From: JALWSI01 sp964569095 [NCBI: uncultured Aquificales bacterium]
GTDB taxonomy: Bacteria > Thermosulfidibacterota > Thermosulfidibacteria > Thermosulfidibacterales
DNA length: 26,620 nucleotides
NCBI GenBank assembly: GCA_964569095.1
Contig: CAZMTB010000171.1
Coordinates: forward strand, 1-26,620
Direction of reading: 5' to 3'
In this document: positions 1-7,971 of the stretch, in pieces
Position numbering within the stretch: the first letter of the stretch is position 1
How the letters are laid out: each line of letters begins with the position of its first letter
Position numbers and translations under genes: made by a program
Notes under the pieces: model-generated
Databases searched by the model: none
Told to the model about the DNA's origin: nothing
Seen by the model: only the letters and a program-made list of their open reading frames with translations

Positions 1-993
1 CATCTGAAACCCACCGCATATTCCCAACACCCAAGCCCCCCTTTTATGGGCCAGTTTTACGGCGAGATCCAACCCCACCTCCTTCAACCACCGCAGGTCA
101 TCAAGGGTAGCTCTGGAGCCGGGAAGAATCACCAGATCCGCAGAGGCAACCTCCAGAGGATCACAGGTGTAGAAGAGAGAAATCCCCCTTTTCACCACCA
201 AAGGAGAGAGATCTGAGAAGTTTGATATTCTGGGATACCTCACCACTGCCACCTTAAATCCCCCCTCTACGCTATCCATCAGGTCAAGGGAATCCTCAGG
301 GGGCAGGGGCTCCCGGAGGTAAGGTATCACCCCGAACACGGGTTTTCCCGTCTCCCTCTCCAGAAAATCCAGGCCAGGCTTTAAAATGTCCAGATTGCCC
401 CTGAACCGGTTGATAACTACACCCTCCAACAGGTCCCTCTCTTCGGGAGATAGGAGCAACAGGGTTCCAAGAAGAGAGGCGAACACTCCTCCCCGGTCTA
501 TGTCCGCCACCAGAAGGGTGGCCGCCTTAAACTCTCTCATCAGCCCCGTGTTCACGAAGTCCATATCTTTCAGGTTCACCTCTACAGGGCTGCCCGCCCC
601 CTCTGCCACCACCAGTTGATAACTGCTCAGGAGTTCTTCCAGGGCCTGGTAGGCAACGGGTCTTGCTTTAGCCTTGTAGGAGTCAAAAGTGGCACTCTCC
701 ACCACTCCTGAACTCTTGCCCATAAGGATCAACTCACTCCTTGAGTCACCCAGCGGCTTGAGAAGCACAGGATTCATGGTCACCTCGGGCTCCACTCCCG
801 CGGCTTGGGCTTGAACCACCTGGGCCCAGGCCATCTCCCCTCCTCTCACTGCACAGGCATTGAGAGACATGTTCTGTGCCTTGAAAGGGGCAACCCTCAC
901 CCCCTTCTTGGAGAGAAATCGACAGATGGCAGCCACCAGGGTGCTCTTACCCGCGCCAGAGGTGGTACCCAGCACGAGGATAAGCCTACTCAC
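1..993 (-). CDS. cobQ: Cobyric acid synthase (partial, C-terminus beyond the left edge)
   Basis: CobQ/CbiP amidates the b, d, e and g side chains of adenosylcobyrinic acid a,c-diamide, using glutamine and ATP, in the cytosolic cobalamin pathway. The minus-strand frame is open from a GTG at 993 to base 1 (331 codons), against about 490-510 for the family. It shows the N-terminal P-loop (GTTSGAGKSTL, residues 9-19), then PFKAQNMSLNA, GAGSPVEVNL and DIDRGGVFASLLG, all typical of CobQ. At the edge lies the glutamine amidotransferase nucleophile motif GICGGFQM, with Cys326. The GTG start overlaps the cobI stop by one base (TAGTG), which suggests coupled translation. The gene is cut by the window, with no sign that it is broken. 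The dethiobiotin synthetase-like relative CobB is less likely, because the linker and GATase motifs are CobQ-type. Confidence 0.93.
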   Translation of the reverse strand, partial: MSRLILVLGTTSGAGKSTLVAAICRFLSKKGVRVAPFKAQNMSLNACAVRGGEMAWAQVVQAQAAGVEPEVTMNPVLLKPLGDSRSELILMGKSSGVVESATFDSYKAKARPVAYQALEELLSSYQLVVAEGAGSPVEVNLKDMDFVNTGLMREFKAATLLVADIDRGGVFASLLGTLLLLSPEERDLLEGVVINRFRGNLDILKPGLDFLERETGKPVFGVIPYLREPLPPEDSLDLMDSVEGGFKVAVVRYPRISNFSDLSPLVVKRGISLFYTCDPLEVASADLVILPGSRATLDDLRWLKEVGLDLAVKLAHKRGAWVLGICGGFQM

Positions 994-1673
994 TATTCCC
1001 TCTTGAAGATTACCTGAGCCAGATAGCCCTCTGGCTCCTCGGGAAGACCCTCCCTGATCTCCTCCCTCTCCATGAAACAGCGGCGCATATAGAACACCTT
1101 GGAGAAGCCCATTCCCCCGAGCCTCTCCGCCAATCCCCTCACATCTCGAGGATTCCTTGGCATCTTCATAAAGAGAACGGTGGAGAAACCCTTTAAGCTC
1201 TCCCAGGGAAACCCTTGGAGGTGAGAGGCAGAAAGCACAGCCATGCCCTGGTCCCCAATAATTAGGGGCTCTCCAGTGCGCGACGAACAGGCGGAGAAAG
1301 AGGTAACCCCTGGCACAATTTCCACCTCCAAGGACCCCAAGTAGGGACCCAGGTAGAAGAAGGTGGAGTAAATCTGCGGACAACCCAAGGTGATGAATAC
1401 GCCCCACGGTTGGGGATGGTACAGAATTGCCTCTGCCCCCCTGCGCCATGCCTCGCGTAGCAGGGTTTCATTCCTAACCATTGGAAAGACAACCTCCACC
1501 AGCTCCGCCTCCTTAGACACCAAGCCCTTCACTATTTCCAAGGCAATACCCCTCTCCCCAGGAGACTTTACAGGATAGAAGATCACGGGGGCCTCTTTCA
1601 ACACCCTCGCGGCCCTCAAAGTGACGAGTTCCGGATCCCCCGGTCCTACACCAACCACCACCAGCCTTCTCAC
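993..1673 (-). CDS. cobI: Precorrin-2 C20-methyltransferase
   Basis: CobI/CbiL transfers a methyl group from SAM to C-20 of precorrin-2 (or cobalt-factor II) in corrin ring synthesis. The 226-residue length is normal for the family. The N-terminus carries the tetrapyrrole methylase glycine loop VGVGPGDPELVTL (residues 7-19). Residues 95-103 read TLGCPQIYS where the family usually has TLGDPSIYS, so Cys98 replaces a conserved Asp. A PGVTSFSACSSRTGEPL segment follows, as in CobI. The GTG start at 1673 overlaps the upstream stop by 4 bp (GTGA), and the stop touches the cobQ start. Aerobic (CobI) and anaerobic (CbiL) forms cannot be separated from sequence alone; the lineage would favour the anaerobic form. 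Other SAM-dependent corrin methylases are less likely because of the IYSTF and GVTSFSA motifs. Confidence 0.88.
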   Translation of the reverse strand: MRRLVVVGVGPGDPELVTLRAARVLKEAPVIFYPVKSPGERGIALEIVKGLVSKEAELVEVVFPMVRNETLLREAWRRGAEAILYHPQPWGVFITLGCPQIYSTFFYLGPYLGSLEVEIVPGVTSFSACSSRTGEPLIIGDQGMAVLSASHLQGFPWESLKGFSTVLFMKMPRNPRDVRGLAERLGGMGFSKVFYMRRCFMEREEIREGLPEEPEGYLAQVIFKRE

Positions 1674-2464
1674 CCGTTTCCCTCCAGCATTGCCACGAAT
1701 TCCCTCACACTCATATCCTCCCTTATTCCAAACCTCGTCAAGGCAAAGTCGTACTTCACGGGATCCTCGGGGCAGATTTCATAAAACCCCCGGGTGATCT
1801 CCCTGGCAGTCTTCAGGTCTCCCGAGGCCCTACGGGTGAATCCCAATATCCTTCCTATGCGGTGCATGTGAACATCCAAGGGAACCAGAAGGGCACTAGC
1901 GGGAATCCCCCTCCAGACTCCCGGATCGACCTCGTCCTTCCTCACCATCCATCTCAGGAAGAGGAAGAGCCTCTTGCAGGCGCTCCCCTTACGGGGACGA
2001 GGGAGAAGGCTGCTGTTCTTCCCCTCCGGCAACAAGGCGTCAACGAAACGAGAGGCTGCCGCCACCATCTCTCCCTCTTCTTCAAGGGCATCTCTCATCA
2101 CCCTTTCCAAGGAGCCGTTCTCGAGAACCACCCTTCTAACCCCAACAAGGAGCGCAAAGATCTCCTCCTCGGTAGTGAACCTGTGCCTGAAACCCCTGCA
2201 TAGACGCCTGATACCCGCCTCAGAGGCTCTTTCCAGAAAGGCCCTAGGAGAGTCTCCCATGGGTTGAAGCACCGAAGAGACGCTCTTCAAGATCTGTTGC
2301 ACCCTGCCGTAAGCCAGAGAGGAGGCCACGAGACCGGCTATCTCCTGGTCGGAGGGACGGTGGTACGGGTAGAGGAAGATCACAGGATCCGGATTCGCCA
2401 GCTCCCTTTTGGTGAGCCTACGGTACACGGTCTCGAGCACCGCTTTAAGTCTCTCGCGCTCCAT
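1670..2464 (-). CDS. TIGR02757 (DUF2400) family protein, function unknown
   Basis: The 264-residue protein matches a conserved bacterial family of unknown function. Hallmarks, in order, are EIAGLVASSLAYGRVQQI near the N-terminus, CKRLFLFLRWMVRKDEVD in the middle, PLDVHMHRIGRILGFT, and DPVKYDFALTRFGI near the C-terminus. The last segments recall helix-hairpin-helix DNA-glycosylase folds, but I see no assigned catalytic residues. The frame stays open up to 2542, but I chose the ATG at 2464. That start gives the family-type N-terminus (MERERLKAVLETVYRRL) and has GGAAAGAG just upstream. The gene is the first of an overlapping minus-strand set with cobI (4 bp overlap) and cobQ, and is divergent from sfsA. 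Its role in cobalamin metabolism, if any, is not shown by sequence. Confidence 0.85.
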   Translation of the reverse strand: MERERLKAVLETVYRRLTKRELANPDPVIFLYPYHRPSDQEIAGLVASSLAYGRVQQILKSVSSVLQPMGDSPRAFLERASEAGIRRLCRGFRHRFTTEEEIFALLVGVRRVVLENGSLERVMRDALEEEGEMVAAASRFVDALLPEGKNSSLLPRPRKGSACKRLFLFLRWMVRKDEVDPGVWRGIPASALLVPLDVHMHRIGRILGFTRRASGDLKTAREITRGFYEICPEDPVKYDFALTRFGIREDMSVREFVAMLEGNG

Positions 2465-2477
2465 CTCTTTCCGATTA

Positions 2478-2493
2478 GCACATCCCCTTGTGC
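2478..2493. repeat. Small inverted repeat in the divergent TIGR02757/sfsA gap
   Basis: GCACA, six bases, then TGTGC forms a 5-bp inverted repeat in the 59-bp space between the two divergent starts at 2464 and 2524. It is the only symmetric element I see there and could be an operator. It is short enough to be chance. Confidence 0.25.
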
Positions 2494-2523
2494 AGAAGAA
2501 GGGGAAAGTGTGAGAATGGCCCC

Positions 2524-3237
2524 ATGAGTAGAGAGGTTGCACACATACCGGCAGAGATGGAAGGCATCTTCGTAGAGAGACCCAACCGCTTTCTGGGCAG
2601 GGTGCAGCTGGAAGGAGAAGGGAAGGCAGTACCAGTGCACATCCACGACCCGGGAAGGTTAAGAGAGATCCTCTTCCCCGGGAACAGGGTGCTGCTACAC
2701 CGTGCCTCGGGAATCAGACGCAAGACGGCATGGGACCTCGTAGCTGGTCAATGCAACGGACACTGGGTGCTGGTTCACTCTTCCCACCACAGGGCAATAG
2801 CAGAGACCATTCTCTCCCACCCTGAGGATAATCCCCTGGGAGGTATACTCAACCTGAAGGCAGAGGTGACCTACCAAAACAGCAGGCTGGACTTCGTGGC
2901 AGAGACCTATCGGGGAAGGGTGTGGATAGAGACAAAGGGATGCACCCTTTGCAGGGAAGGAATCGCCCTCTTTCCCGACGCCCCAACCACGAGGGGGAAG
3001 AGACACCTGGAACACCTGAGGGAGCTGAGACTCCAGGGAGAGAGGGCCGCGGTAATCATCCTGGTATTTCGCCCCGACTCCACCTGCTTTGCCCCCAACC
3101 ACGAGACCGATCCCGCCTTCGCCAAGGCCTTCTGGGCTGCCGTTGAAGCGGGAGTAGAGGTGTATCCCCTGCTTATGGAGTACCACCCACCAACCATCTT
3201 CTACAGGGGAGAGATTCCCCTGCGGGAGGAGGCATGA
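2524..3237 (+). CDS. sfsA: SfsA family DNA-binding / putative nuclease-fold protein
   Basis: The 237-residue protein aligns along its length with SfsA (sugar fermentation stimulation protein), whose cellular role is poorly known. SfsA has an N-terminal OB-like DNA-binding part and a C-terminal PD-(D/E)xK nuclease-like fold. Visible family signatures are HIHDPGRLREILFPGN (residues 39-54), SRLDF (Asp123), VWIETKGCTL (Glu136, Lys138; the D...ExK set) and LFPDAPTTRGKRHLEHL. The ATG at 2524 was chosen. A TTG at 2488 and an ATG at 2557 are also in frame, and the latter has GGCAGAG directly before it, so the true N-terminus could be 11 residues shorter. The stop overlaps the next gene's ATG by 4 bp, making this the head of a coupled run leading to metH. 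Confidence 0.9.
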   Translation: MSREVAHIPAEMEGIFVERPNRFLGRVQLEGEGKAVPVHIHDPGRLREILFPGNRVLLHRASGIRRKTAWDLVAGQCNGHWVLVHSSHHRAIAETILSHPEDNPLGGILNLKAEVTYQNSRLDFVAETYRGRVWIETKGCTLCREGIALFPDAPTTRGKRHLEHLRELRLQGERAAVIILVFRPDSTCFAPNHETDPAFAKAFWAAVEAGVEVYPLLMEYHPPTIFYRGEIPLREEA

Positions 3238-3701
3238 GGCTAACCCTCTGCAGCAAAAGAGAGAGGGAAGAGATACTGAGGGAGATAGAGAGGAGATTCG
3301 GGATCTCCCCCCAGGCATTCCAAGGAAGAATCCTCGTGATACGGGGCAAAAAGGAGGTGTGGGTGGCCTCGGATAAGAGTGCGGAGATTGGGCTGGAGGG
3401 TTGTCTACGCACGGGAATCCCCCTGCTCCGTTGGACAAAGAGGGGATTCAGGCTGACCAGCGCGGCGGTGAGGGCTTTCGGATCACTGGCCACCAAAGGG
3501 GTGGTGGAGATTCCTCAAGAGGAGCGGGAAGAGGCAGAACGCTTCTCAAGAGGAGAGGATATTCACCTGGGCCGTGGCGAAGGACTCTTTGGCCAGGTGA
3601 TCGTGAGGTGGAGGGGACTCCCCTTGGGCCCTGGCCTTGTGCAAGGGGATAGAATAAAGAACCAAGTCCCCGTGAGGATGAGGGTGAGAGGGAGGAGATG
3701 A
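3234..3701 (+). CDS. Stand-alone PUA-like domain protein of the COG3270 / RsmF C-terminal type
   Basis: This 155-residue basic protein resembles the COG3270 group (NOL1/NOP2/fmu-associated ribosome biogenesis proteins), which corresponds to the C-terminal PUA-like part of RsmF-type rRNA m5C methyltransferases without the methylase. The N-terminal half has RRFGISPQAFQGRILVIRGK and the strand-rich KKEVWVASDKS. The end has GLPLGPGLVQGDRIKNQVPV, matching the family's LGxxKxGRLKNxYP-like close. No SAM-binding motif is present, so it is probably an RNA-binding protein without methylase activity. The ATG overlaps the sfsA stop (ATGA) and its own stop overlaps the metH ATG in the same way. The family assignment rests on remembered motifs and is moderate. 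Confidence 0.62.
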   Translation: MRLTLCSKREREEILREIERRFGISPQAFQGRILVIRGKKEVWVASDKSAEIGLEGCLRTGIPLLRWTKRGFRLTSAAVRAFGSLATKGVVEIPQEEREEAERFSRGEDIHLGRGEGLFGQVIVRWRGLPLGPGLVQGDRIKNQVPVRMRVRGRR

Positions 3702-6106
3702 GACCGATAACGGAGCTTTTGGGCAAGGAGGTGCTCTGCCTGGACGGGGCAATGGGCACGATGATTCAAGCGAGGGGGATCACCTTCGAAAGCGCCCCCG
3801 AGCACCTGAACATAACCCACCCCCAGGTAATCAAGGAGATCCACCGTGCATACGCCAAAGCCGGTGCCCAGATCGTGGAGACCAACAGCTTCGGGGGCAA
3901 CAGGCTGAAGTTGGGACTTTACGGTCTCGGGGACCAGGTACATCGCCTCAACTACGAGGCGGCAAGGCTGGCAAGGGATGCGGTGGGCAACGAGGCGTGG
4001 GTGGCGGGATCCATGGGACCCACGGGCAAGTTGCTAGAGCCGGTGGGCGACCTCAAGTTCGACGAAACGGTGGAGATATTCAGGGAGCAGGCAGAGGCCC
4101 TGAAGGCAGGTGGGGCCGACCTGCTCATGGTGGAGACCATGTCGGACACCAGAGAGGCCAGGGCAGCGGTGATGGCGGCGCGAAGCACTGGGCTTCCCGT
4201 CTTTGTGCTGGTCACCTTCCAGGAAGACCTGAGAACCCTGCTGGGAGTCACCCCCGAGGCAGCGGCAGTGACCCTGGAGGCTCTGGACGTGGTCGCCATT
4301 GGAGCCAACTGCAGCTTGGGTCCGGAGGGCATGGTGGAGGTGGCCAAGCGCATGGCAGGAGTTGCTAGCAAGCCCCTGGTCTTCATGCCCAACGCCGGCC
4401 TTCCCGAGCTGGTGAACGGCGAAACCGTCTTTCCTGCATCTCCAGAAGAGCTGGCCACCTGCGCCAGGGACCTGGTGGAGATTGGAGCAGCAGTGGTGGG
4501 AGGATGCTGCGGCTCAACCCCCGATCACGTGCGCTTGATCGTGGAAGAGGTAAGGGGAAAACGGGTCAACAGCAGGGAAGAGAGCCCTCCCTTCCAGGTA
4601 TCCGGACAGTCAGCGGTGGTGAAGGTGGGCAGGCGGTTCTACCCCGTGATGATCGGCGAGAGGATAAACCCAACGGGGAAGGAGGAGTTCAAGAGGGAAC
4701 TGCGAGAGGGGAAGACCACTTGGGCCAGGCGTGAGGCCCAGGCCCAGGCAGAGGCAGGGGCAGCGATAATAGACGTGAACGTTGGGGCCCCAGGAGTAGA
4801 CGAGGTGAGTCTGCTGCCCCTCATGGTCACTGCGGTTCAGTCCCGGGTAGGCCTGCCGGTGATGATCGACTCCTCCAATCCAGACGCCATGGAGGCAGCC
4901 CTCAAGGTGGTAGAGGGAAAACCCATATTGAACTCCGTCTCTGCGGAGGAGACCTCCATGGAAAGGGTGCTATCCATGGCAAAGAGGTACGGCGCAGCGG
5001 TACTGGTTCTACCCCTGGACAAGAAGGGAATACCGGGCAATCCCGAAGGCAGGCTATCCCTGGCGGAGAAGGTGGTGAGCAAGGCAACGGCCATGGGTAT
5101 TCCAAGAGAGAACATCATCGTTGACGGTCTGGTGATGGCGGTCAGCGCGGATCCACAAGGGGCCTTCATCACCCTGAACACCGTTCGCTTGGTTAGGGAG
5201 AGACTGGGACTACCAACTGTGCTTGGAGTGAGCAACGTCTCATTCGGATTGCCAAACCGCCCCGTGGTGAATGCCTCTTTCCTCTCAATGGCCCTCTGGG
5301 CGGGACTGGACGCTGCAATAGTGAATCCCCTGGACCAGGAGATACGAAACACCTTTGCCGCAGCCGCTCTACTCACAGGTCGGGACCACAAGGCCCAGCA
5401 TTACCTCGCCACGGTGAAGGAAAAAACGGGAGAGGAGACCCACAAGGCCAGAGAGGAGAAACCCCTATCCCCCGAGGATCGCCTGGCCCTCGCGGTGATC
5501 GAAGGCGACGAGAAGGGCGCTCTCTTCCTTACCCAGGAACTCCTCTCCAGGGGAGACGATCCACTGGCCATTGGCAACTCGGTGTTGATCCCCGCAATTG
5601 AAGAGGTGGGCAGGCTATTTGAGTCGGGAGAGTACTTCCTCCCCCAGGTGATGGCCTCTGCAAACGCCATGAAGCAGGCCTTTGGAGAGATAAAGGCCGC
5701 CATGAAGGGCAAGGAGGGACCCAAGAAGGCCACGGTGGTCATGGCCACCGTAGAGGGAGACATACACGACATTGGCAAGAACATAGTGTGCATGCTTCTG
5801 GAGAACCACGGCTACCGCGTGGTTGACCTGGGAAAGAACGTGCCCGCAGCCGAGATCCTGGAGGCCGCAAAGAGGGAGAAGGCCGACGTGGTGGGGCTCT
5901 CTGCCCTCATGACCACCACCATGACCGAGATGCAGAACGTGATTGAGCTCTTGCGCAGCAACGGCGTGAGCACCCTCAGTATCGTTGGAGGGGCAGTGGT
6001 CACCCCAGAATACGCGGAGGAGATCGGGGCAGACGGTTACGCCAAGAACGGCGTAGAGGCGGTGAAGGTGGTGGAGAGGCTCTTGCAAAAGAAGAGGAGC
6101 CCTTGA
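3698..6106 (+). CDS. metH: Cobalamin-dependent methionine synthase, short form without the reactivation domain
   Basis: The enzyme transfers the methyl group of 5-methyltetrahydrofolate to homocysteine through protein-bound methylcobalamin. Three modules are visible in 802 residues. The homocysteine/zinc barrel (about 1-300) has DGAMGTMIQARG and the zinc ligands Cys205 (GANCSLGP), Cys270 and Cys271 (GGCCGSTPDH). The pterin-binding barrel (about 315-575) has MIGERINPTGKEEF, IDVNVGAPGVDE and MIDSSNPDAMEAAL. The B12 cap and Rossmann domain (about 600-800) has DIHDIGKNIV, with His690 as the lower cobalt ligand. The protein stops there, so the C-terminal SAM-binding reactivation domain of the 1200-residue E. 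coli form is absent, as in Thermotoga-type MetH. ATG overlaps the previous stop by 4 bp. Cobalamin genes lie divergently about 1.2 kb upstream. Confidence 0.95.
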   Translation: MRPITELLGKEVLCLDGAMGTMIQARGITFESAPEHLNITHPQVIKEIHRAYAKAGAQIVETNSFGGNRLKLGLYGLGDQVHRLNYEAARLARDAVGNEAWVAGSMGPTGKLLEPVGDLKFDETVEIFREQAEALKAGGADLLMVETMSDTREARAAVMAARSTGLPVFVLVTFQEDLRTLLGVTPEAAAVTLEALDVVAIGANCSLGPEGMVEVAKRMAGVASKPLVFMPNAGLPELVNGETVFPASPEELATCARDLVEIGAAVVGGCCGSTPDHVRLIVEEVRGKRVNSREESPPFQVSGQSAVVKVGRRFYPVMIGERINPTGKEEFKRELREGKTTWARREAQAQAEAGAAIIDVNVGAPGVDEVSLLPLMVTAVQSRVGLPVMIDSSNPDAMEAALKVVEGKPILNSVSAEETSMERVLSMAKRYGAAVLVLPLDKKGIPGNPEGRLSLAEKVVSKATAMGIPRENIIVDGLVMAVSADPQGAFITLNTVRLVRERLGLPTVLGVSNVSFGLPNRPVVNASFLSMALWAGLDAAIVNPLDQEIRNTFAAAALLTGRDHKAQHYLATVKEKTGEETHKAREEKPLSPEDRLALAVIEGDEKGALFLTQELLSRGDDPLAIGNSVLIPAIEEVGRLFESGEYFLPQVMASANAMKQAFGEIKAAMKGKEGPKKATVVMATVEGDIHDIGKNIVCMLLENHGYRVVDLGKNVPAAEILEAAKREKADVVGLSALMTTTMTEMQNVIELLRSNGVSTLSIVGGAVVTPEYAEEIGADGYAKNGVEAVKVVERLLQKKRSP

Positions 6107-6113
6107 TCAACTG

Positions 6114-6980
6114 ATGCTCTGGGCCCTCGCCGCGTTCGTGGCCAGCTTCTCGTGGGCCACTGCCGACCTTATCTCCAAGCAGCTGATGAACCACAGGGGA
6201 GAGAACAGGTACCACACCCTGTGGGCAAGGTTCCTCGCCTCTAATCTCCCCATGGGAGTGGCCCTCTGGCTACAGGGTATCCCCCCCATAGGACCCCACT
6301 TCTGGTGGGCCTTTCCAACGGTGATCCTGGGAGACACCGTTGCGAGCATCTGCTACATCACCGCTCTCGAGGAGGCCCCCATATCCCTAACCGTTCCCCT
6401 GCTCTCCTCGGCACCCCTCTTCATGCTCCTCACCTCTTCCCTCATCCTGGGGGAGTTCCCCTCAGTGAAGGGCTCCCTGGGAGTGATCCTGGTGGTCACA
6501 GGGGCATACCTGCTCAACCTGCACCTGGCCAAAGGAGGAGCACTCAAGCCCCTGAAGGAGCTGGTAAGAAGCCGGGCATCCCGGTTGGTGCTGGCAGCGG
6601 CATTCATATTCAGCCTGGACACCGCATTCGGAAAGATGGTGCTGCAGAGCACCAATGTGACCTTCTTTGGTCTCACCTATTGCGTGGGCATGGGCCTGGC
6701 CATGGTTCCGGTCCTAATCTACAAGACGGGCTCTCTTCCCCTGCGAAAGATGGCATCGCCTCCCTTCGTGGCCCTGGGAATACTCTTTGGAACGGGCATA
6801 CTCTGCTTTCTCTACGCCATGGGAGAGACAAACATAGCCTACGTCTCGGGAGTGGGAAGGTTAAGCATGGTTATCGCCGTGCTCTACGGCAAGTTCTTCT
6901 TCAAGGAGCAGCACATCGCCCAAAGGATAGCCGGTAGCCTGGTGATCCTCTCTGGGGTGGTGCTCATACTGCTCCACTAA
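6114..6980 (+). CDS. EamA-family (DMT superfamily) permease
   Basis: A 288-residue integral membrane protein with about ten hydrophobic segments, arranged as two EamA repeats (about 1-137 and 155-288). The end of the first repeat shows the usual pattern ITALEEAPISLTVPLLSSAP followed by a hydrophobic helix ending in LILGEFPS. The second repeat has the matching YAMGETNIAYVSGVGRLS and FFFKEQHIAQRIAGS. DMT permeases export or import small metabolites; the substrate cannot be read from sequence. The ATG lies 7 bp after the metH stop, with a purine-rich stretch (AAGAAGAGGAG) inside the metH end that can act as a ribosome binding site, so it is probably co-transcribed with metH. Its stop overlaps the convergent SDR gene by 3-4 bases. 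Confidence 0.85.
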   Translation: MLWALAAFVASFSWATADLISKQLMNHRGENRYHTLWARFLASNLPMGVALWLQGIPPIGPHFWWAFPTVILGDTVASICYITALEEAPISLTVPLLSSAPLFMLLTSSLILGEFPSVKGSLGVILVVTGAYLLNLHLAKGGALKPLKELVRSRASRLVLAAAFIFSLDTAFGKMVLQSTNVTFFGLTYCVGMGLAMVPVLIYKTGSLPLRKMASPPFVALGILFGTGILCFLYAMGETNIAYVSGVGRLSMVIAVLYGKFFFKEQHIAQRIAGSLVILSGVVLILLH

Positions 6981-7843
6981 AAGAGAGAAAGCTCCTCTTC
7001 GATGGGGGTGGGTTGCCGGTTTAACAGGGAGAAGACCCCCTTGCCACTGCAAATGCTACCCTCTTCCAGCATGGTAAGCTGCTCCCTGGTAATGGGAAAC
7101 CACGATAGGTCATCCAGCAGAGAGGCCAAGACCCTCACGGGAGCCAGGGGAAGTGGTAGAAAAAGCACCTTCATTCCCCAAACCCTGGCCATGGTCTGAA
7201 GCAGTTCCCTGAGGGAGAAGACCTCGGGGCCGCAGAGGTCCCAGCTCTCTCCCCAAAAGGCAGGGGCTCCCAATGCTTCGGCAAAGGCCATGGCCACGTC
7301 TCTCACCGCCACGGGTTGCAACCTGAACTCCCGAGCGATCACCCCCACGACCCTAAGAGAGAGGAGCCTCTTCATGTCCCTAAGAAAACGGGAGCCTGGC
7401 CCAACCACAAGAGAGGGTCTGAAGATGGCGTACCTAAGCCCCGAGTTCCTTACCACCTCTTCGGCGGCATATTTGGTCTGGTGGTATCTCGCCGATGACG
7501 AGGGAGATGCACCCAGGGCGCTCATGTGGAGCAAGAGGGAGATACCCAACTCTTTGCACACCTCCACCACCCTTTCGGTTGCCTCCACGTGGAGCCGCTG
7601 GAAGGTGATACCCGTCTTCGGGTACTCCCTGATGATGCCCACCAGGTGGACAACCGCCTCGCAACCCTCTGCTGCCTCCAGTAGACGATTGCCCTCGAGA
7701 ATGTCGCCCCGGAAGGGCTCTACCCTATCAGCAGGGGGAAAGGACCTTCTCCCAAATGCCACGCATTGGTGACCCCGCTTCGCGAGTGCAGCCACCACAT
7801 GGCTTCCCACGAAGCCGGTGGCACCAGTGACGAGAACCCTCAC
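6977..7843 (-). CDS. NDUFA9-like atypical SDR, NAD(P)-binding epimerase/oxidoreductase family
   Basis: The 288-residue protein is an extended/atypical short-chain dehydrogenase of the complex I NDUFA9-like group. Residues 2-13 give the nucleotide-binding loop RVLVTGATGFVG, HLVGII follows at 67-72, and the active-site pair appears as Ser108 (HMSALG) with Tyr120-x3-Lys124 (YHQTK). FRPSLVVGPGS and a variable C-terminal substrate part complete the pattern. Bacterial members act on unknown substrates or as quinone/NAD(P)H-linked reductases; the reaction cannot be named. The frame is open to a TTG at 7855, but I prefer the GTG at 7843, which gives the standard family N-terminus. Neither start has a strong ribosome binding site. 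The gene converges with the permease gene, and the two stop codons overlap. Confidence 0.85.
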   Translation of the reverse strand: MRVLVTGATGFVGSHVVAALAKRGHQCVAFGRRSFPPADRVEPFRGDILEGNRLLEAAEGCEAVVHLVGIIREYPKTGITFQRLHVEATERVVEVCKELGISLLLHMSALGASPSSSARYHQTKYAAEEVVRNSGLRYAIFRPSLVVGPGSRFLRDMKRLLSLRVVGVIAREFRLQPVAVRDVAMAFAEALGAPAFWGESWDLCGPEVFSLRELLQTMARVWGMKVLFLPLPLAPVRVLASLLDDLSWFPITREQLTMLEEGSICSGKGVFSLLNRQPTPIEEELSLF

Positions 7844-7918
7844 TGCCAATCCCAAGGGGCAGGGAGGAAACGGCTTATCCTCTTCAGAGAAGGAGATAAC
7901 CCCTCACCGGCCATTAAG

Positions 7919-7941
7919 AAAGAGGGATTAATAGCCCTTTT
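7919..7941 (-). terminator. Candidate rho-independent terminator after the small RHH-like gene
   Basis: Read on the minus strand, AAAGGG, a short loop (CTATTAAT) and CCCTCTTTCTT form a hairpin with a T-rich tail about 30 bp after the stop of the gene at 7972-8199. The stem is short (about 6 pairs with one irregularity), so support is moderate. Confidence 0.4.
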
Positions 7942-7971
7942 ACCCTGCCCCCGAAAAGGTGCGAGACGATC

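Noticed and set aside
2465-2523. Possible cobalamin riboswitch between the B12 genes and the sfsA-metH run
   Set aside because: The gap is only 59 bp, far too short for a cobalamin riboswitch of about 200 bases, and no B12-box-like sequence is seen.
2695-3438. 247-codon minus-strand frame over sfsA and the COG3270-type gene
   Set aside because: It is antisense to two overlapping real genes and has no recognisable domain.
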